From an uncultured Bacteroidaceae bacterium (GTDB lineage Bacteria; Bacteroidota; Bacteroidia; Bacteroidales; Bacteroidaceae), in the NCBI GenBank assembly GCA_944320965.1, contig CALUJO010000007.1:1-64000 (forward strand): a stretch of DNA of 64,000 nucleotides, written 5' to 3'. Under the pieces are notes generated by a model. That model worked only from the letters and a program-made list of their open reading frames with translations. It searched no databases and was not told the DNA's origin. Position 1 is the stretch's first letter, and each line of letters starts with the position of its first letter. The position numbers and the translations under genes were made by a program. Of this stretch, positions 17,290 through 25,607 are shown piece after piece.

Positions 17290-17411
17290 CCGGGTAGCTT
17301 TTGATAAGATCCCGGCAGTTTAGATACTAAACGTCCTTCTCAGTTCATTCAACTCATCCGGCCTGCAAGACAGAAACTCAAGCAACCGCCGTCCGAACGA
17401 TATAACCGGAT
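17290..17411 (-). promoter_or_regulatory. Candidate structured leader of rpsB
   Basis: The 169-nt rpsI-rpsB spacer can form three helices in transcript order: ATCCGG (17406-17411, overlapping the rpsI stop) with CCGGAT (17356-17361), the hairpin GTTTAG-tat-CTAAAC (17318-17332), and CCGGG (17311-17315) with CCCGG (17290-17294). No promoter-like box is present. Autoregulation by S2 is known in other bacteria; here it is inference from position and structure. Confidence 0.5.
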
Positions 17412-17797
17412 TAACGTTTGCTGAACTGGAATCTCTTACGTGCTTTTGGACGTCCTGGTTTCTTACGTTCTACAGCACGTGGGTCACGTGTCATGAAGCC
17501 TTCTGAACGAAGAGCTGCCTTGTCTTCAGCATTAATCTTAACCAATGCACGGGCAATTGCAAGACGCAAAGCCTGAGACTGACCTGTAAAACCGCCACCT
17601 ACAAGATTTACTTTGATATCATATTTTTCAGCAACGCCCAATTTGTTAAGAGGCTGCTTTACTACATACTGAAGAATTGATGATGGAAAGTACACTGCAA
17701 GGTCTTTCTTGTTAATAGTAATCTTTCCTGTACCTTCGCTTACGTACACACGAGCTATCGCACGTTTACGTCTGCCTAATGCATTTACTACTTCCAT
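17411..17797 (-). CDS. rpsI: 30S ribosomal protein S9
   Basis: The 128-aa protein has the S9 signatures GRRKRAIARVYV at the start, GGGFTGQSQALRLAIARAL in the middle and the basic tail RKKPGRPKARKRFQFSKR, whose last residues reach the ribosomal P site. It begins 6 nt after rplM, the standard pairing, and they are surely co-transcribed. Confidence 0.97.
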   Translation of the reverse strand: MEVVNALGRRKRAIARVYVSEGTGKITINKKDLAVYFPSSILQYVVKQPLNKLGVAEKYDIKVNLVGGGFTGQSQALRLAIARALVKINAEDKAALRSEGFMTRDPRAVERKKPGRPKARKRFQFSKR

Positions 17798-17803
17798 TAT
17801 TTA

Positions 17804-18265
17804 TTATTTAAGTGTGTTTATATCAATTGACTTAGGATTCTGTGCCTGATGTTTGTGCTCTGAACCTGCGTAAACATAAAGATTACCAAGAAGCTTAGCA
17901 CCAAGTCTGTTCTTTGGCAACATACCCTTTACTACTCTTTTCAACAGTTTTTCTTCACCGTTTGGTCTTGCCATCAAACGAGCAGGAGTAATTTCTCTCT
18001 GACCGCCTGGGTAACCAGTGAATGTCAAATAAACGCGATCGTTCCATTTGTTACCTGTTAACTTAACTTTGTCTGCATTGATAATAATCACATTATCACC
18101 GCAATCTACATGAGGAGTATAGTTTGGTTTATACTTACCTCTTAGCAATTTAGCAACTTTGCTGCCCAAACGGCCAAGAACCTGATCTGTTGCGTCAACA
18201 ACAACCCATTCCTTAGTTACAGTTGCTTTGTTTGCTGAAATTGTCTTGTAACTTAAAGTGTTCAC
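17804..18265 (-). CDS. rplM: 50S ribosomal protein L13
   Basis: The 153-aa protein has the L13 signatures WVVVDATDQVLGRLGSKVAKLL and GMLPKNRLGAKLLGNLYVYAG. It is the first gene of the cluster, behind a canonical promoter and a leader of about 110 nt with conserved-looking pairing, so it is a likely target of feedback regulation. Confidence 0.97.
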   Translation of the reverse strand: MNTLSYKTISANKATVTKEWVVVDATDQVLGRLGSKVAKLLRGKYKPNYTPHVDCGDNVIIINADKVKLTGNKWNDRVYLTFTGYPGGQREITPARLMARPNGEEKLLKRVVKGMLPKNRLGAKLLGNLYVYAGSEHKHQAQNPKSIDINTLK

Positions 18266-18299
18266 TCTAATAAAAATTTAATTGTTACTACTAATAATC

Positions 18300-18378
18300 C
18301 CGATTACAGTCTGCCAGCCCCGGACAAAGGCTTAACATTCTAATAATCATCTTTTTAATTAATTTTGATAATAATCGG
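18300..18378 (-). promoter_or_regulatory. Candidate L13 leader RNA
   Basis: CCGATTA, at the very 5' end of the predicted transcript (complement of 18372-18378), pairs perfectly with TAATCGG (complement of 18300-18306) close to the rplM start. Between them AGCC/GGCT and GTC/GAC arms form a further hairpin. Ribosomal-protein leaders are often built this way; the assignment is from structure and position only. Confidence 0.5.
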
Positions 18379-18382
18379 CTTG

Positions 18383-18413
18383 CAAAGGTAGCACTTTTAT
18401 GCAAAATGACAAA
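18383..18413 (-). promoter_or_regulatory. Promoter of the rplM-rpsI-rpsB-tsf cluster
   Basis: On the minus strand TTTG (18410-18413), exactly 19 bp, TACCTTTG (18383-18390). Confidence 0.8.
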
Positions 18414-18474
18414 GACATTACAGGATATTTTTCATCCACATAATGTTTTTGTCATTCCGTTATTTATCTTTTTA

Positions 18475-20946
18475 TCAGATAAAAAGGTTCAGATTTGCAT
18501 CTTCAGCCCTTTCAAGATAGGTTGCTACACCGCTCAAAGTAACATTGTCAAGCAGTTCTTCCTTCTTTACGCCCATAACATCCATACTCATAGTACAGGC
18601 AATCATCTCAACACCTGCCGCAGCAGCCTGCTCTATCATATATTCAAGACTGTCAATGTTCTTGCTTTTCATAATGCCACGCATCATCTTTGCCCCAATT
18701 CCCATCATATTCATTTTTGAAAGGGCAAGTTTACCGCTGTGCGAAGGCAGCATCCATCCGAACATTCGTCCCATAAAATCCTTCTTTACGGCAGGTTTCT
18801 TTCTCTTCTTGATTACATTAAGTCCCCAAAAAGTGAAGAACATCGTCACTTTCTTTCCAGTAGCAGCCGCACCGTTTGCTATGACAAAAGAAGCCAGAGC
18901 CTTGTCCAAATCATCACTGAATACAACTATAGTCTTGTTTTCCGCACTGTGTACCGGCAATCCTTCAGCAACTGTTTTCTTCTTTTCAGTCTTGCGTACC
19001 AATGCCTGTACCACACCTTTACTGTTTTCCAGCTTTACAAGTTCGGCTCCTGCCATACGGCACCACGATTCTACATCGCGGCCGAAAGCCTGATCGGTCG
19101 CCGATATCAAAAGCTGTTCCCCAACCTTCAGCGTTTCATAATTGCTTTTCAGTTTCATTACAGGACCGGGACACATAAGTCCGCAAGCATCAACTTTCAA
19201 TGTTCTTGCAGAATCTGCTTTATATACAGTTTCGGTTTCAACTTCATTTCCCGAACATGAACCGTCATCACCGTTCTTGCACATGTTGCATGTCCTTAAC
19301 GGCTGTGTCGCAGCACACCATGTCTTATATCCGCCCGACAGATTATAAACATTGCAGAATCCGTTCTGTTCAAGTATGCGGCTGGCAAGATATCCGCGCA
19401 GACCTACAGCACAGGTAACAACAATCTTTGCGTTTTTCGGGAACTCGGAAAGATGTTCGCGCAACTCATCAACAGGAATATTCCTGAAACCTTCAATGCT
19501 TCCCAGCCTGTATTCCTCCGCCGTGCGGACATCAATCTTTACCGTATCCTTTTCAAGTGAAGCGACATCCCTCCATGATATAATCTTTACACGGCCGGAA
19601 ATAATATTGTCGGCTACAAAGCCAGCCATATTCACAGGGTCCTTTGCAGATGAATAAGGAGGAGCATAAGCATGTTCAAGTTCCATAAGGTCATATATTG
19701 TTCCATGTTTCTGTATTACTCCGGCAAGCATTTCTATACGTTTGTCAACACCATCAAATCCAACAATCTGAGCCCCGAACAAAGTTCCGTCAACCGGCGA
19801 GAACAATATTTTTATTGACAGGGATACAGCTTCGGGATAATAGCCGGCATGCGAGCTTCCGTGAGTATATGAAGACACATATTCAATACCTTCTTTCTTG
19901 AGAAGTTTGGCATTTGCGCCAGTAGCCGCAACGGTTAAAGAGAAAATCTTGGCAATTGATGTTCCCATAGAACCGGGATACCTGTCATGGTTTCCGTTCA
20001 CTATATTATTGGCAACGATACGTCCCTGCTTGTTTGCCGGACCTGCAAGAGGAATCATTGCCGGTTTTCCAGTAACATAGTGCTTTACTTCAACAGCATC
20101 ACCAAGGGCATATACATCTTTGTCGGAAGTCTGCATATACTCGTCCACCCTTATACCTCCGAGCGTTCCAAGTTCAAGTCCAGCCTCGCGTGCAAGTTTT
20201 GTTTCGGGACGAACACCTATGCTTAATATAACAAGGTCTGACAATATTTCAACACCGCTGTTCAGATGAACAACAACGCCGTTTTCTTTTGAAGAGAAAC
20301 GGCTCACGCCGTCGGACAGATGAAGTTCCACCCCGTTATCAGCAAGATGATTGTGGACTATCGCCGCCATAGAGAAGTCAAGCGGAGCCATAACCTGGTT
20401 TGCCATTTCAACAAGATGCACCTCTATTCCCAGTTCACGGAGATTTTCTGCCATTTCAATACCAATAAAGCCTCCTCCCACAACAACGGCACGTTTAACG
20501 CTGCGTGTAGAAACAAAGTTCTTGATGGCATCGGTATCAGGCACATTACGCAAAGTCATTATGCGTTCATTGTCGATGCCTTCTATCCTCGGGCGCAAAG
20601 GTTCCGCACCCGGTGAAAGAACAAGTTTATCATACGTTTCTTCATAAGTTTCTCCTGTTGACTGACGGCGTACCGTAACAGTTTTAGCCGAAGGATTAAC
20701 CGAAAGCACTTCCTGTTCAACACGGATATCAATGCGAAAACGTGATACAAAACCCTCTACTGTCTGTACAAACAGTTTGTCACGTTCACTGATTACGTTC
20801 CCGATGTAGTACGGAAGTCCGCAATTTGCATATGAAACGTACTTTCCACGCTCAAACATTATTATCTGTGCTTTCTCGTCCAAACGGCGAAGACGTGCCG
20901 CAACCGTAGCACCTCCGGCAACACCGCCAACAACCAAATATTTCAT
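18475..20946 (-). CDS. CoA-disulfide-reductase-like flavoprotein fused to rhodanese, TusA and DsrE domains
   Basis: The 823-aa protein joins four sulfur-handling modules. Residues 1-450 are a pyridine-nucleotide-disulfide oxidoreductase of the CoA-disulfide reductase/NADH oxidase group: FAD motif GGVAGGATVAARLRRL, single redox Cys42 in YANCGLPYYIG, second Rossmann VVVGGGFIGIEMAENL, and FAD-contact ALGDAVEV. Residues about 450-545 are a rhodanese with catalytic Cys in VVTCAVGLRG. Residues about 580-655 are a TusA-like domain with DACGLMCPGPVMKLK. Residues about 665-823 are a DsrE/DsrF-like domain. The parts suggest persulfide transfer and disulfide reduction in the cytoplasm; the substrate (CoA, persulfide or polysulfide) cannot be told. 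It is monocistronic. Confidence 0.88.
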   Translation of the reverse strand: MKYLVVGGVAGGATVAARLRRLDEKAQIIMFERGKYVSYANCGLPYYIGNVISERDKLFVQTVEGFVSRFRIDIRVEQEVLSVNPSAKTVTVRRQSTGETYEETYDKLVLSPGAEPLRPRIEGIDNERIMTLRNVPDTDAIKNFVSTRSVKRAVVVGGGFIGIEMAENLRELGIEVHLVEMANQVMAPLDFSMAAIVHNHLADNGVELHLSDGVSRFSSKENGVVVHLNSGVEILSDLVILSIGVRPETKLAREAGLELGTLGGIRVDEYMQTSDKDVYALGDAVEVKHYVTGKPAMIPLAGPANKQGRIVANNIVNGNHDRYPGSMGTSIAKIFSLTVAATGANAKLLKKEGIEYVSSYTHGSSHAGYYPEAVSLSIKILFSPVDGTLFGAQIVGFDGVDKRIEMLAGVIQKHGTIYDLMELEHAYAPPYSSAKDPVNMAGFVADNIISGRVKIISWRDVASLEKDTVKIDVRTAEEYRLGSIEGFRNIPVDELREHLSEFPKNAKIVVTCAVGLRGYLASRILEQNGFCNVYNLSGGYKTWCAATQPLRTCNMCKNGDDGSCSGNEVETETVYKADSARTLKVDACGLMCPGPVMKLKSNYETLKVGEQLLISATDQAFGRDVESWCRMAGAELVKLENSKGVVQALVRKTEKKKTVAEGLPVHSAENKTIVVFSDDLDKALASFVIANGAAATGKKVTMFFTFWGLNVIKKRKKPAVKKDFMGRMFGWMLPSHSGKLALSKMNMMGIGAKMMRGIMKSKNIDSLEYMIEQAAAAGVEMIACTMSMDVMGVKKEELLDNVTLSGVATYLERAEDANLNLFI

Positions 20947-21010
20947 AAAACCGTATTTTTTATAAATTAATAATCAACTTCCAAGTATAGGATTTTTGTC
21001 ATTTCCGCCA

Positions 21011-21041
21011 CAAAGATAAATAATTATTTTCCACTGTCAAA
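21011..21041 (-). promoter_or_regulatory. Promoter of the CoA-disulfide-reductase-like gene
   Basis: On the minus strand TTTG (21038-21041), exactly 19 bp, TATCTTTG (21011-21018); the leader would be about 60 nt. Confidence 0.75.
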
Positions 21042-21117
21042 TATTCTAATAAGAAAATATTATATCTTTCAACATTCCAACAGACATATATTCCTGAAGT
21101 GTTTTTATATAGGCAAA

Positions 21118-21227
21118 AAAACATTCAGCATTTTCACTCAAAACATTGAACCTTTCAGCATAAAACCTTCAACATTTTTGGCAAATACATTAAAGGTTTT
21201 CCGCAAAATCGACCGCATGTTTTCTAC
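21118..21227. repeat. Tandem array of five 22-nt units (22-nt family, copy 2)
   Basis: Units start at 21118, 21140, 21162, 21184 and 21206, an exact 22-nt period. Each begins AAAA/AATA/AAAT, three continue with C(A/C)TT, and T-runs fall near position 14-18. AAAACCTT of unit 3 (21162-21169) can pair with AAGGTTTT of unit 4 (21193-21200). The array is 127 nt beyond the stop of the histidine kinase gene, past its terminator. The cores differ between units although the period does not. It shares this grammar with the arrays at 81-190 and 53641-53750. Confidence 0.75.
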
Positions 21228-21271
21228 AATAAAACAAAAAAACGAGTACAATTCTACCAATAGCTTAATCC

Positions 21272-21323
21272 AATAAAAAACAAAATCTGCCGGCAGATCA
21301 ACATATTTGCTACTGGCAGATTT
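21272..21323 (-). terminator. Terminator of the two-component operon
   Basis: AAATCTGCC (21283-21291) pairs with GGCAGATTT (21315-21323), with a T-rich run after the stem on the minus strand (complement of 21272-21282). The distal arm also contains the perfect palindrome ATCTGCCGGCAGAT (21285-21298), allowing an alternative fold. Confidence 0.75.
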
Positions 21324-21353
21324 CATAATTATGAAAATTAAAAGCAATTAATA

Positions 21354-22649
21354 TCAGACTTTGCTTAATGAGAATATAAACTTCAAACCGCCCTCCGGTT
21401 TGTTTTTAACTGTTACATTACCATTATGGAAAAGAACGGAATGCTTGACAATGGCAAGTCCAAGTCCCGTGCCTCCTGTTTGCCTTGACCTACCCTTGTC
21501 AACACGGTAAAAACGCTCAAACAAATGTTCTATATGCTTTTCTTCAACGCCTATACCATTATCTTCAAAAGAAATGACACACTCCTTGTCATTGTTTTCA
21601 AGCAGGCTTATAGTTATAACCGAACCTTCCGAATATGCAATGGCGTTTTCTGTAAGATTTCTGAATATAGAAACAATCAGCGAAGAATTTCCCATTATTG
21701 TGACATCTTCATCAAAATGGGTTACGAGTTCAAACCTTTTGTCGGAAGGATACACAGCCAGTTCCTCCTTCAGGTCATTAATGATTTCATTAAGATTTAC
21801 CTTTTCTTTGTCAATCTTATGGCCGCCTTCCTCAATTCTTGTTATAAGCGAAACATCCCTCAACAGGTTTCTTAGTCTCTGACAGCTCTGATAACAGCGG
21901 TCAATCATCTTTGTCTGCTGTTCTTCGGTAAGCTTTGTATTTATAAGGGTTTCCAGACATACCTGCATTGATGCCACAGGAGTTTTCAATTCATGGTTTA
22001 TGTTGTTGGTAAGCTGACGCTTTATCCGTATTTTCTCCTGCTCCTGCTCCAGATACCTTATATAATGTTTGTCGCCCTGGTTCAGTGTATGCAATATCAT
22101 AAATATTACAACCATTATGATTACTGTAAGGATAATGACCATCCACCACGTACTCATGTCTGTTTTCAACATGCTTTTAAGTGAAACAGTATACGGGAGA
22201 GCACTCCTTACTATATAATCATCTGCCAAAGTTGCCGAATAAAAATAACGGACTTGATTGGTCTTTGATACCCGGCCAATGGCCCGTCCTTCACCATCAG
22301 CCAATGCAGAGGCTATTTCTGCACGGTTAATATGATTTTCCATATCGGAGATGTCCTCCTGATTGTCATATATCACCTTACCGTCAAGCGATATCAAAGT
22401 TATCCTTATATCATCCGAATATAAGGAATACCCCTTAACAGCCTTGTCAATTGGCACGCCTTCGGACAATTCGGTTATAAGAAACCTGTTCAACAGTTGC
22501 AGCTGAACATCAAGCTCATTAATCTTATGCTCCTTCTCCTTGCTGTACTGATGCGAAAGGAACAATATAACCAATGCCCAAAGCAATATAACGGGCAGAA
22601 GGAAAAGAACATTCCTCTTAAATTTACTATACACTGAAGCCATAGCCAT
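21354..22649 (-). CDS. Sensor histidine kinase (PhoR-like)
   Basis: The 431-aa membrane kinase has two transmembrane segments (about 13-32 and 165-190) enclosing a periplasmic domain of about 130 residues. The HisKA phosphoacceptor is in NHELKTPVASMQ (His about 219) and the HATPase domain has N-box NLTENAIAYSEG, G1 FEDNGIGVEE and G2 GGTGLGLAIVKH. It overlaps the response regulator by 23 nt and is translated with it. Standing next to a porin-pstSCAB operon, it is probably the phosphate sensor kinase. There is no PAS domain as in E. coli PhoR, so the gene name is not assigned. Confidence 0.87.
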   Translation of the reverse strand: MAMASVYSKFKRNVLFLLPVILLWALVILFLSHQYSKEKEHKINELDVQLQLLNRFLITELSEGVPIDKAVKGYSLYSDDIRITLISLDGKVIYDNQEDISDMENHINRAEIASALADGEGRAIGRVSKTNQVRYFYSATLADDYIVRSALPYTVSLKSMLKTDMSTWWMVIILTVIIMVVIFMILHTLNQGDKHYIRYLEQEQEKIRIKRQLTNNINHELKTPVASMQVCLETLINTKLTEEQQTKMIDRCYQSCQRLRNLLRDVSLITRIEEGGHKIDKEKVNLNEIINDLKEELAVYPSDKRFELVTHFDEDVTIMGNSSLIVSIFRNLTENAIAYSEGSVITISLLENNDKECVISFEDNGIGVEEKHIEHLFERFYRVDKGRSRQTGGTGLGLAIVKHSVLFHNGNVTVKNKPEGGLKFIFSLSKV

Positions 22650-23316
22650 ATCCTGAACGTGTAATTATATATTTGCCATATTTGCCTATCTTCTGTCTGA
22701 GACGTGTAACATTTACGTCTATTGTACGGTCAAGAACAATAGATTCGCCTTTCCATACACGCTCCAGAATCTCATCCCTGCTATATATTCTACCGATATG
22801 TGACATGAAAAACGCAAGAAGCTCAAATTCTTTCTTTGCAAGTTTAACTTCTTCGCCGTCAACAGTACAACGCATCAGAAGTTTGTCAACAACAAGTCCT
22901 TCGACAACCAGTTGCTCGGGCTCTTCATTCTGACCTTTCAACGGAGAAGTTCTTCTCAGGACACTTTTAACACGGGCGATTACATTTCTTATTGTATATG
23001 GTTTTGTTATATAATCATCTGCTCCCAGATTAAGTCCCATAATCATATCATCCTCAGTATCTTTCGCAGTACAGAATATAATAGGTATATCTGCCGTCAA
23101 AGGATTCTTCTTCAACATCTTGGCAAATTTTATTCCGCTGATTTCTCCCATCATTATATCAAGCAGAATCAGATTATATATTTTTATATCCAAAGTAAGG
23201 GCCTCTTCAGCACTCTCTGCTACATCTACCTCATAACCTTCATTTTCCAAATTGAGTTTCAATACCTCACAAAGTATCTCCTCATCGTCTACTACAAGTA
23301 TTCTTTTTGTCTCCAT
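22627..23316 (-). CDS. OmpR/PhoB-family response regulator
   Basis: The 229-aa regulator has a receiver domain with acidic pair D10-D11, phosphoacceptor Asp53 in LLDIMMG, Thr/Ala in CTAKD and Lys in ITKPY. A Trans_reg_C winged helix follows (about 130-229: FELLAFFMSH, RDEILERVWKG, DVNVTRLRQKIG). I start at METKRILVVDD; the open frame extends 39 codons upstream into sequence that holds the divergent promoter region. It lies divergently from the porin-pst operon with 215 nt between start codons. By context it probably controls phosphate genes (PhoB role), binding direct repeats in that gap. Confidence 0.88.
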   Translation of the reverse strand: METKRILVVDDEEILCEVLKLNLENEGYEVDVAESAEEALTLDIKIYNLILLDIMMGEISGIKFAKMLKKNPLTADIPIIFCTAKDTEDDMIMGLNLGADDYITKPYTIRNVIARVKSVLRRTSPLKGQNEEPEQLVVEGLVVDKLLMRCTVDGEEVKLAKKEFELLAFFMSHIGRIYSRDEILERVWKGESIVLDRTIDVNVTRLRQKIGKYGKYIITRSGYGYGFSV

Positions 23317-23384
23317 ATTAATCGCTATTTTATTTTTGCAAAATAACATGTTTGTACAATACGATAAACTCCAAAAATTCAAAT

Positions 23385-23400
23385 TTAATTGAAATTTAAT
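23385..23400. promoter_or_regulatory. Candidate Pho-box-like direct repeat, regulator-proximal
   Basis: TTAAT occurs at 23385 and again at 23396, an 11-bp spacing within two near-identical AAATTTAAT copies. PhoB-family dimers classically bind 7-bp direct repeats with an 11-bp period. Confidence 0.4.
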
Positions 23401-23445
23401 ATTTTGTAGGGTAAAAAGTCCAGTAAAGCTCAATAATATACGTCT

Positions 23446-23461
23446 TTAATACTCTATTAAC
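23446..23461. promoter_or_regulatory. Candidate Pho-box-like direct repeat, porin-proximal
   Basis: TTAAT at 23446 and TTAAC at 23457 have the same 11-bp spacing as the other pair and lie 32 bp upstream of the porin -7 box, a position suited to an activator. Confidence 0.4.
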
Positions 23462-23493
23462 CGCAGTGAAACAATTATGTAATAATATACCAT

Positions 23494-23501
23494 TATTTTT
23501 G
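23494..23501 (+). promoter_or_regulatory. -7 box of the porin-pstSCAB operon
   Basis: TATTTTTG matches TAnnTTTG, 30 nt before the porin start codon; no good -33 element, as expected for an activated promoter. Confidence 0.55.
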
Positions 23502-23531
23502 TAGCGTCAAAAAAGAACAAGTATCATTGAA

Positions 23532-24518
23532 ATGAAAATAAAATTAATAATTATTACTCTACTGGCCTGTATTTCCCTTGTAAATGCAAAAGCACAAAAT
23601 ACAGAAAATGCAGAAAATAAAGGAAAAGCAATAATCAAAGTTTTCACAAATTTTCATTCCGGATTTGGAAAAGACAAAAACGACAGAGGTTTTGAACTTG
23701 AACGTGCTTATCTAGGATACGAATATAAAATGAAAAACGGACTTTCAATAACAGGAGTAACCGATATTGGAAAGTCTTCGGATATTGACGACTATCACAG
23801 ATACGTATACATAAAGAACGCAATGGTATCGTGGACAAAAAAGAATCTGACAATTAACGGAGGATTGATTTCTACCACAATCTTCAATTTTCAGGAAAAA
23901 TTCTGGGGAAACAGATACCTGATGAAATCATTCCAGGACGAATATAAATTTGGCAGCAGTGCCGACCTTGGACTTTCGGTTTCATACAAATTTGCAAAAT
24001 GGATTACAGCAGACGCTATAGTTGTCAATGGCGAAGGATACAAGAAAGTGCAGTTTGAAGACGGACTTAACTACGGACTTGGTGTAACACTTAATCCTGT
24101 AAAAGGATTCTTCATCCGACTTTACGGAGGTATAAACGAAGCAGCCGGTCCCGATGAAGAAAAGAACACTGTCAATATTGCCTCATTCATAGGATACAAA
24201 TCGGACATATTCCGTATCGGAGCCGAATATAACAATATACAAAATTTCAAATATGCCAAAGGAGCTGACCTTAACGGTATTTCAATATATTCACATGTTA
24301 ACCTGAAAAAAAAGATAAGCGTTTTTGCCAGATATGACAACCTGTTCTCCAAAGACGGATGGAACAAGGAAAATGATCTATCGACAGTAACAGTCGGAAC
24401 AGAAGTAAAACTTGGCAAATATGTAAAAATATCCCCAAACTTCCGTGTAGGCCTGCCGCGGGCTGACGGAGTCTCGGAATCTTATGCAGGGTATATAAGC
24501 TGCTACTTCGGAATATAA
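23532..24518 (+). CDS. Outer-membrane porin of the phosphate operon
   Basis: The 328-aa protein has a Sec signal peptide (cleavage near NAKAQ) followed by alternating aromatic/polar beta strands and a C-terminal GYISCYFGI, ending in a hydrophobic residue as outer-membrane barrels do. It is similar in length and strand pattern to the porins that sit before pstS in Bacteroidota. With pstS starting 22 nt downstream it is expected to let phosphate, or another limiting anion, through the outer membrane. Specificity is inference from the operon. Confidence 0.78.
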   Translation: MKIKLIIITLLACISLVNAKAQNTENAENKGKAIIKVFTNFHSGFGKDKNDRGFELERAYLGYEYKMKNGLSITGVTDIGKSSDIDDYHRYVYIKNAMVSWTKKNLTINGGLISTTIFNFQEKFWGNRYLMKSFQDEYKFGSSADLGLSVSYKFAKWITADAIVVNGEGYKKVQFEDGLNYGLGVTLNPVKGFFIRLYGGINEAAGPDEEKNTVNIASFIGYKSDIFRIGAEYNNIQNFKYAKGADLNGISIYSHVNLKKKISVFARYDNLFSKDGWNKENDLSTVTVGTEVKLGKYVKISPNFRVGLPRADGVSESYAGYISCYFGI

Positions 24519-24540
24519 CAATATCTTTAAAATAAAACAT

Positions 24541-25602
24541 ATGAAAAAGATTAATCAATTTTTAACTGTAATGTTTGTTGCAGTTGCAACACTTATGTCT
24601 TGTGGTGGAAATAATAACGGAAAACGTGAGGCACAATCTCTCTCCGGAGCAGGTGCTACTTTCCCGCTACCATTCTATAATGCAGTATTCGAACAGTATT
24701 CATCTGTAAGCGGTGACGAAGTTGCCTACGGTGGTATCGGTTCAGGCGGAGGTGTAAGAAACCTGAAAGACAAGATTGTTGACTTTGCCGGCAGTGACGC
24801 CTTCCTGTCAGACAAGGAAATGAGCACTATGGACAGTGTAATACATATCCCGACATGTATGGGAGCTGTAGTTCTGGCCTACAATCTTGATAATGTAAGC
24901 AACCTTAACCTGACAGGAGAACTTATTGCAGATATTTATTCTGGCGAAATCACAATGTGGAATGACAAGCGCATTGTCGAAATAAACCCTGACGCAAAAC
25001 TTCCATCAGAAAAAATAGTTCCGGTTTTCCGTTCAGACGGTTCTGGTACAACATTCGTATTCACTGACTATCTAACTAAAGTGAGTGAAAAATGGGCTTC
25101 AAAATACGGATGCGGAAAATCTGTAAACTTCCCTGTAGGACAGGCTGCAAAAGGTAATCCGGGAGTTGCTGGAGTTATTAACCAGACTAAGAATTCTATC
25201 GGATATGTAGGTTCAGAATATGCATTCGCACAGAAAATTGCATATGCAAACATTCAGAACGCTTGCGGAGAATTCGTAGTTCCGACATCAGAATCAATCT
25301 CTGCTGCAGCATCAGGCGAGATACCTGCTGACACCCGTACTTCTATAACAAACTCAAATGCAAAGGGAGCATATCCGATAAGCACCTTTACATGGATTCT
25401 GTTATACAAGAACCAGAATTATTCAGACCGTACAAAAGAACAGGCTACAGCTACTCTAGAACTTGTCAAGTACATTCTTTCAGACAAGGCTCAGAAAATG
25501 ACTTCTGCAGTACACTATGCACCGCTTCCAGCTAAAGCAATAGAATTGAGCTTGAAGAACCTGAAAACTATAACTTACGACAATGAACCTGTTTTAAAAT
25601 AG
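24541..25602 (+). CDS. pstS: Phosphate ABC transporter substrate-binding lipoprotein PstS
   Basis: The 353-aa protein starts with a lipoprotein signal (MSC-G, Cys21) and contains the PstS phosphate-site motifs GAGATFPLPFY, YGGIGSGGG, DFAGSDAF and RSDGSGTTFVFTDYL. It binds phosphate in the periplasm and passes it to PstCA. It is the second gene of the porin-pstSCAB operon and ends 5 nt before pstC. Confidence 0.95.
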   Translation: MKKINQFLTVMFVAVATLMSCGGNNNGKREAQSLSGAGATFPLPFYNAVFEQYSSVSGDEVAYGGIGSGGGVRNLKDKIVDFAGSDAFLSDKEMSTMDSVIHIPTCMGAVVLAYNLDNVSNLNLTGELIADIYSGEITMWNDKRIVEINPDAKLPSEKIVPVFRSDGSGTTFVFTDYLTKVSEKWASKYGCGKSVNFPVGQAAKGNPGVAGVINQTKNSIGYVGSEYAFAQKIAYANIQNACGEFVVPTSESISAAASGEIPADTRTSITNSNAKGAYPISTFTWILLYKNQNYSDRTKEQATATLELVKYILSDKAQKMTSAVHYAPLPAKAIELSLKNLKTITYDNEPVLK

Positions 25603-25607
25603 GAATT

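Noticed and set aside
22650..23433. Upstream extension of the response regulator to 23433
   Set aside because: The added 39 residues have no place in the receiver fold and cover the divergent regulatory region; METKRILVVDD is a standard start.
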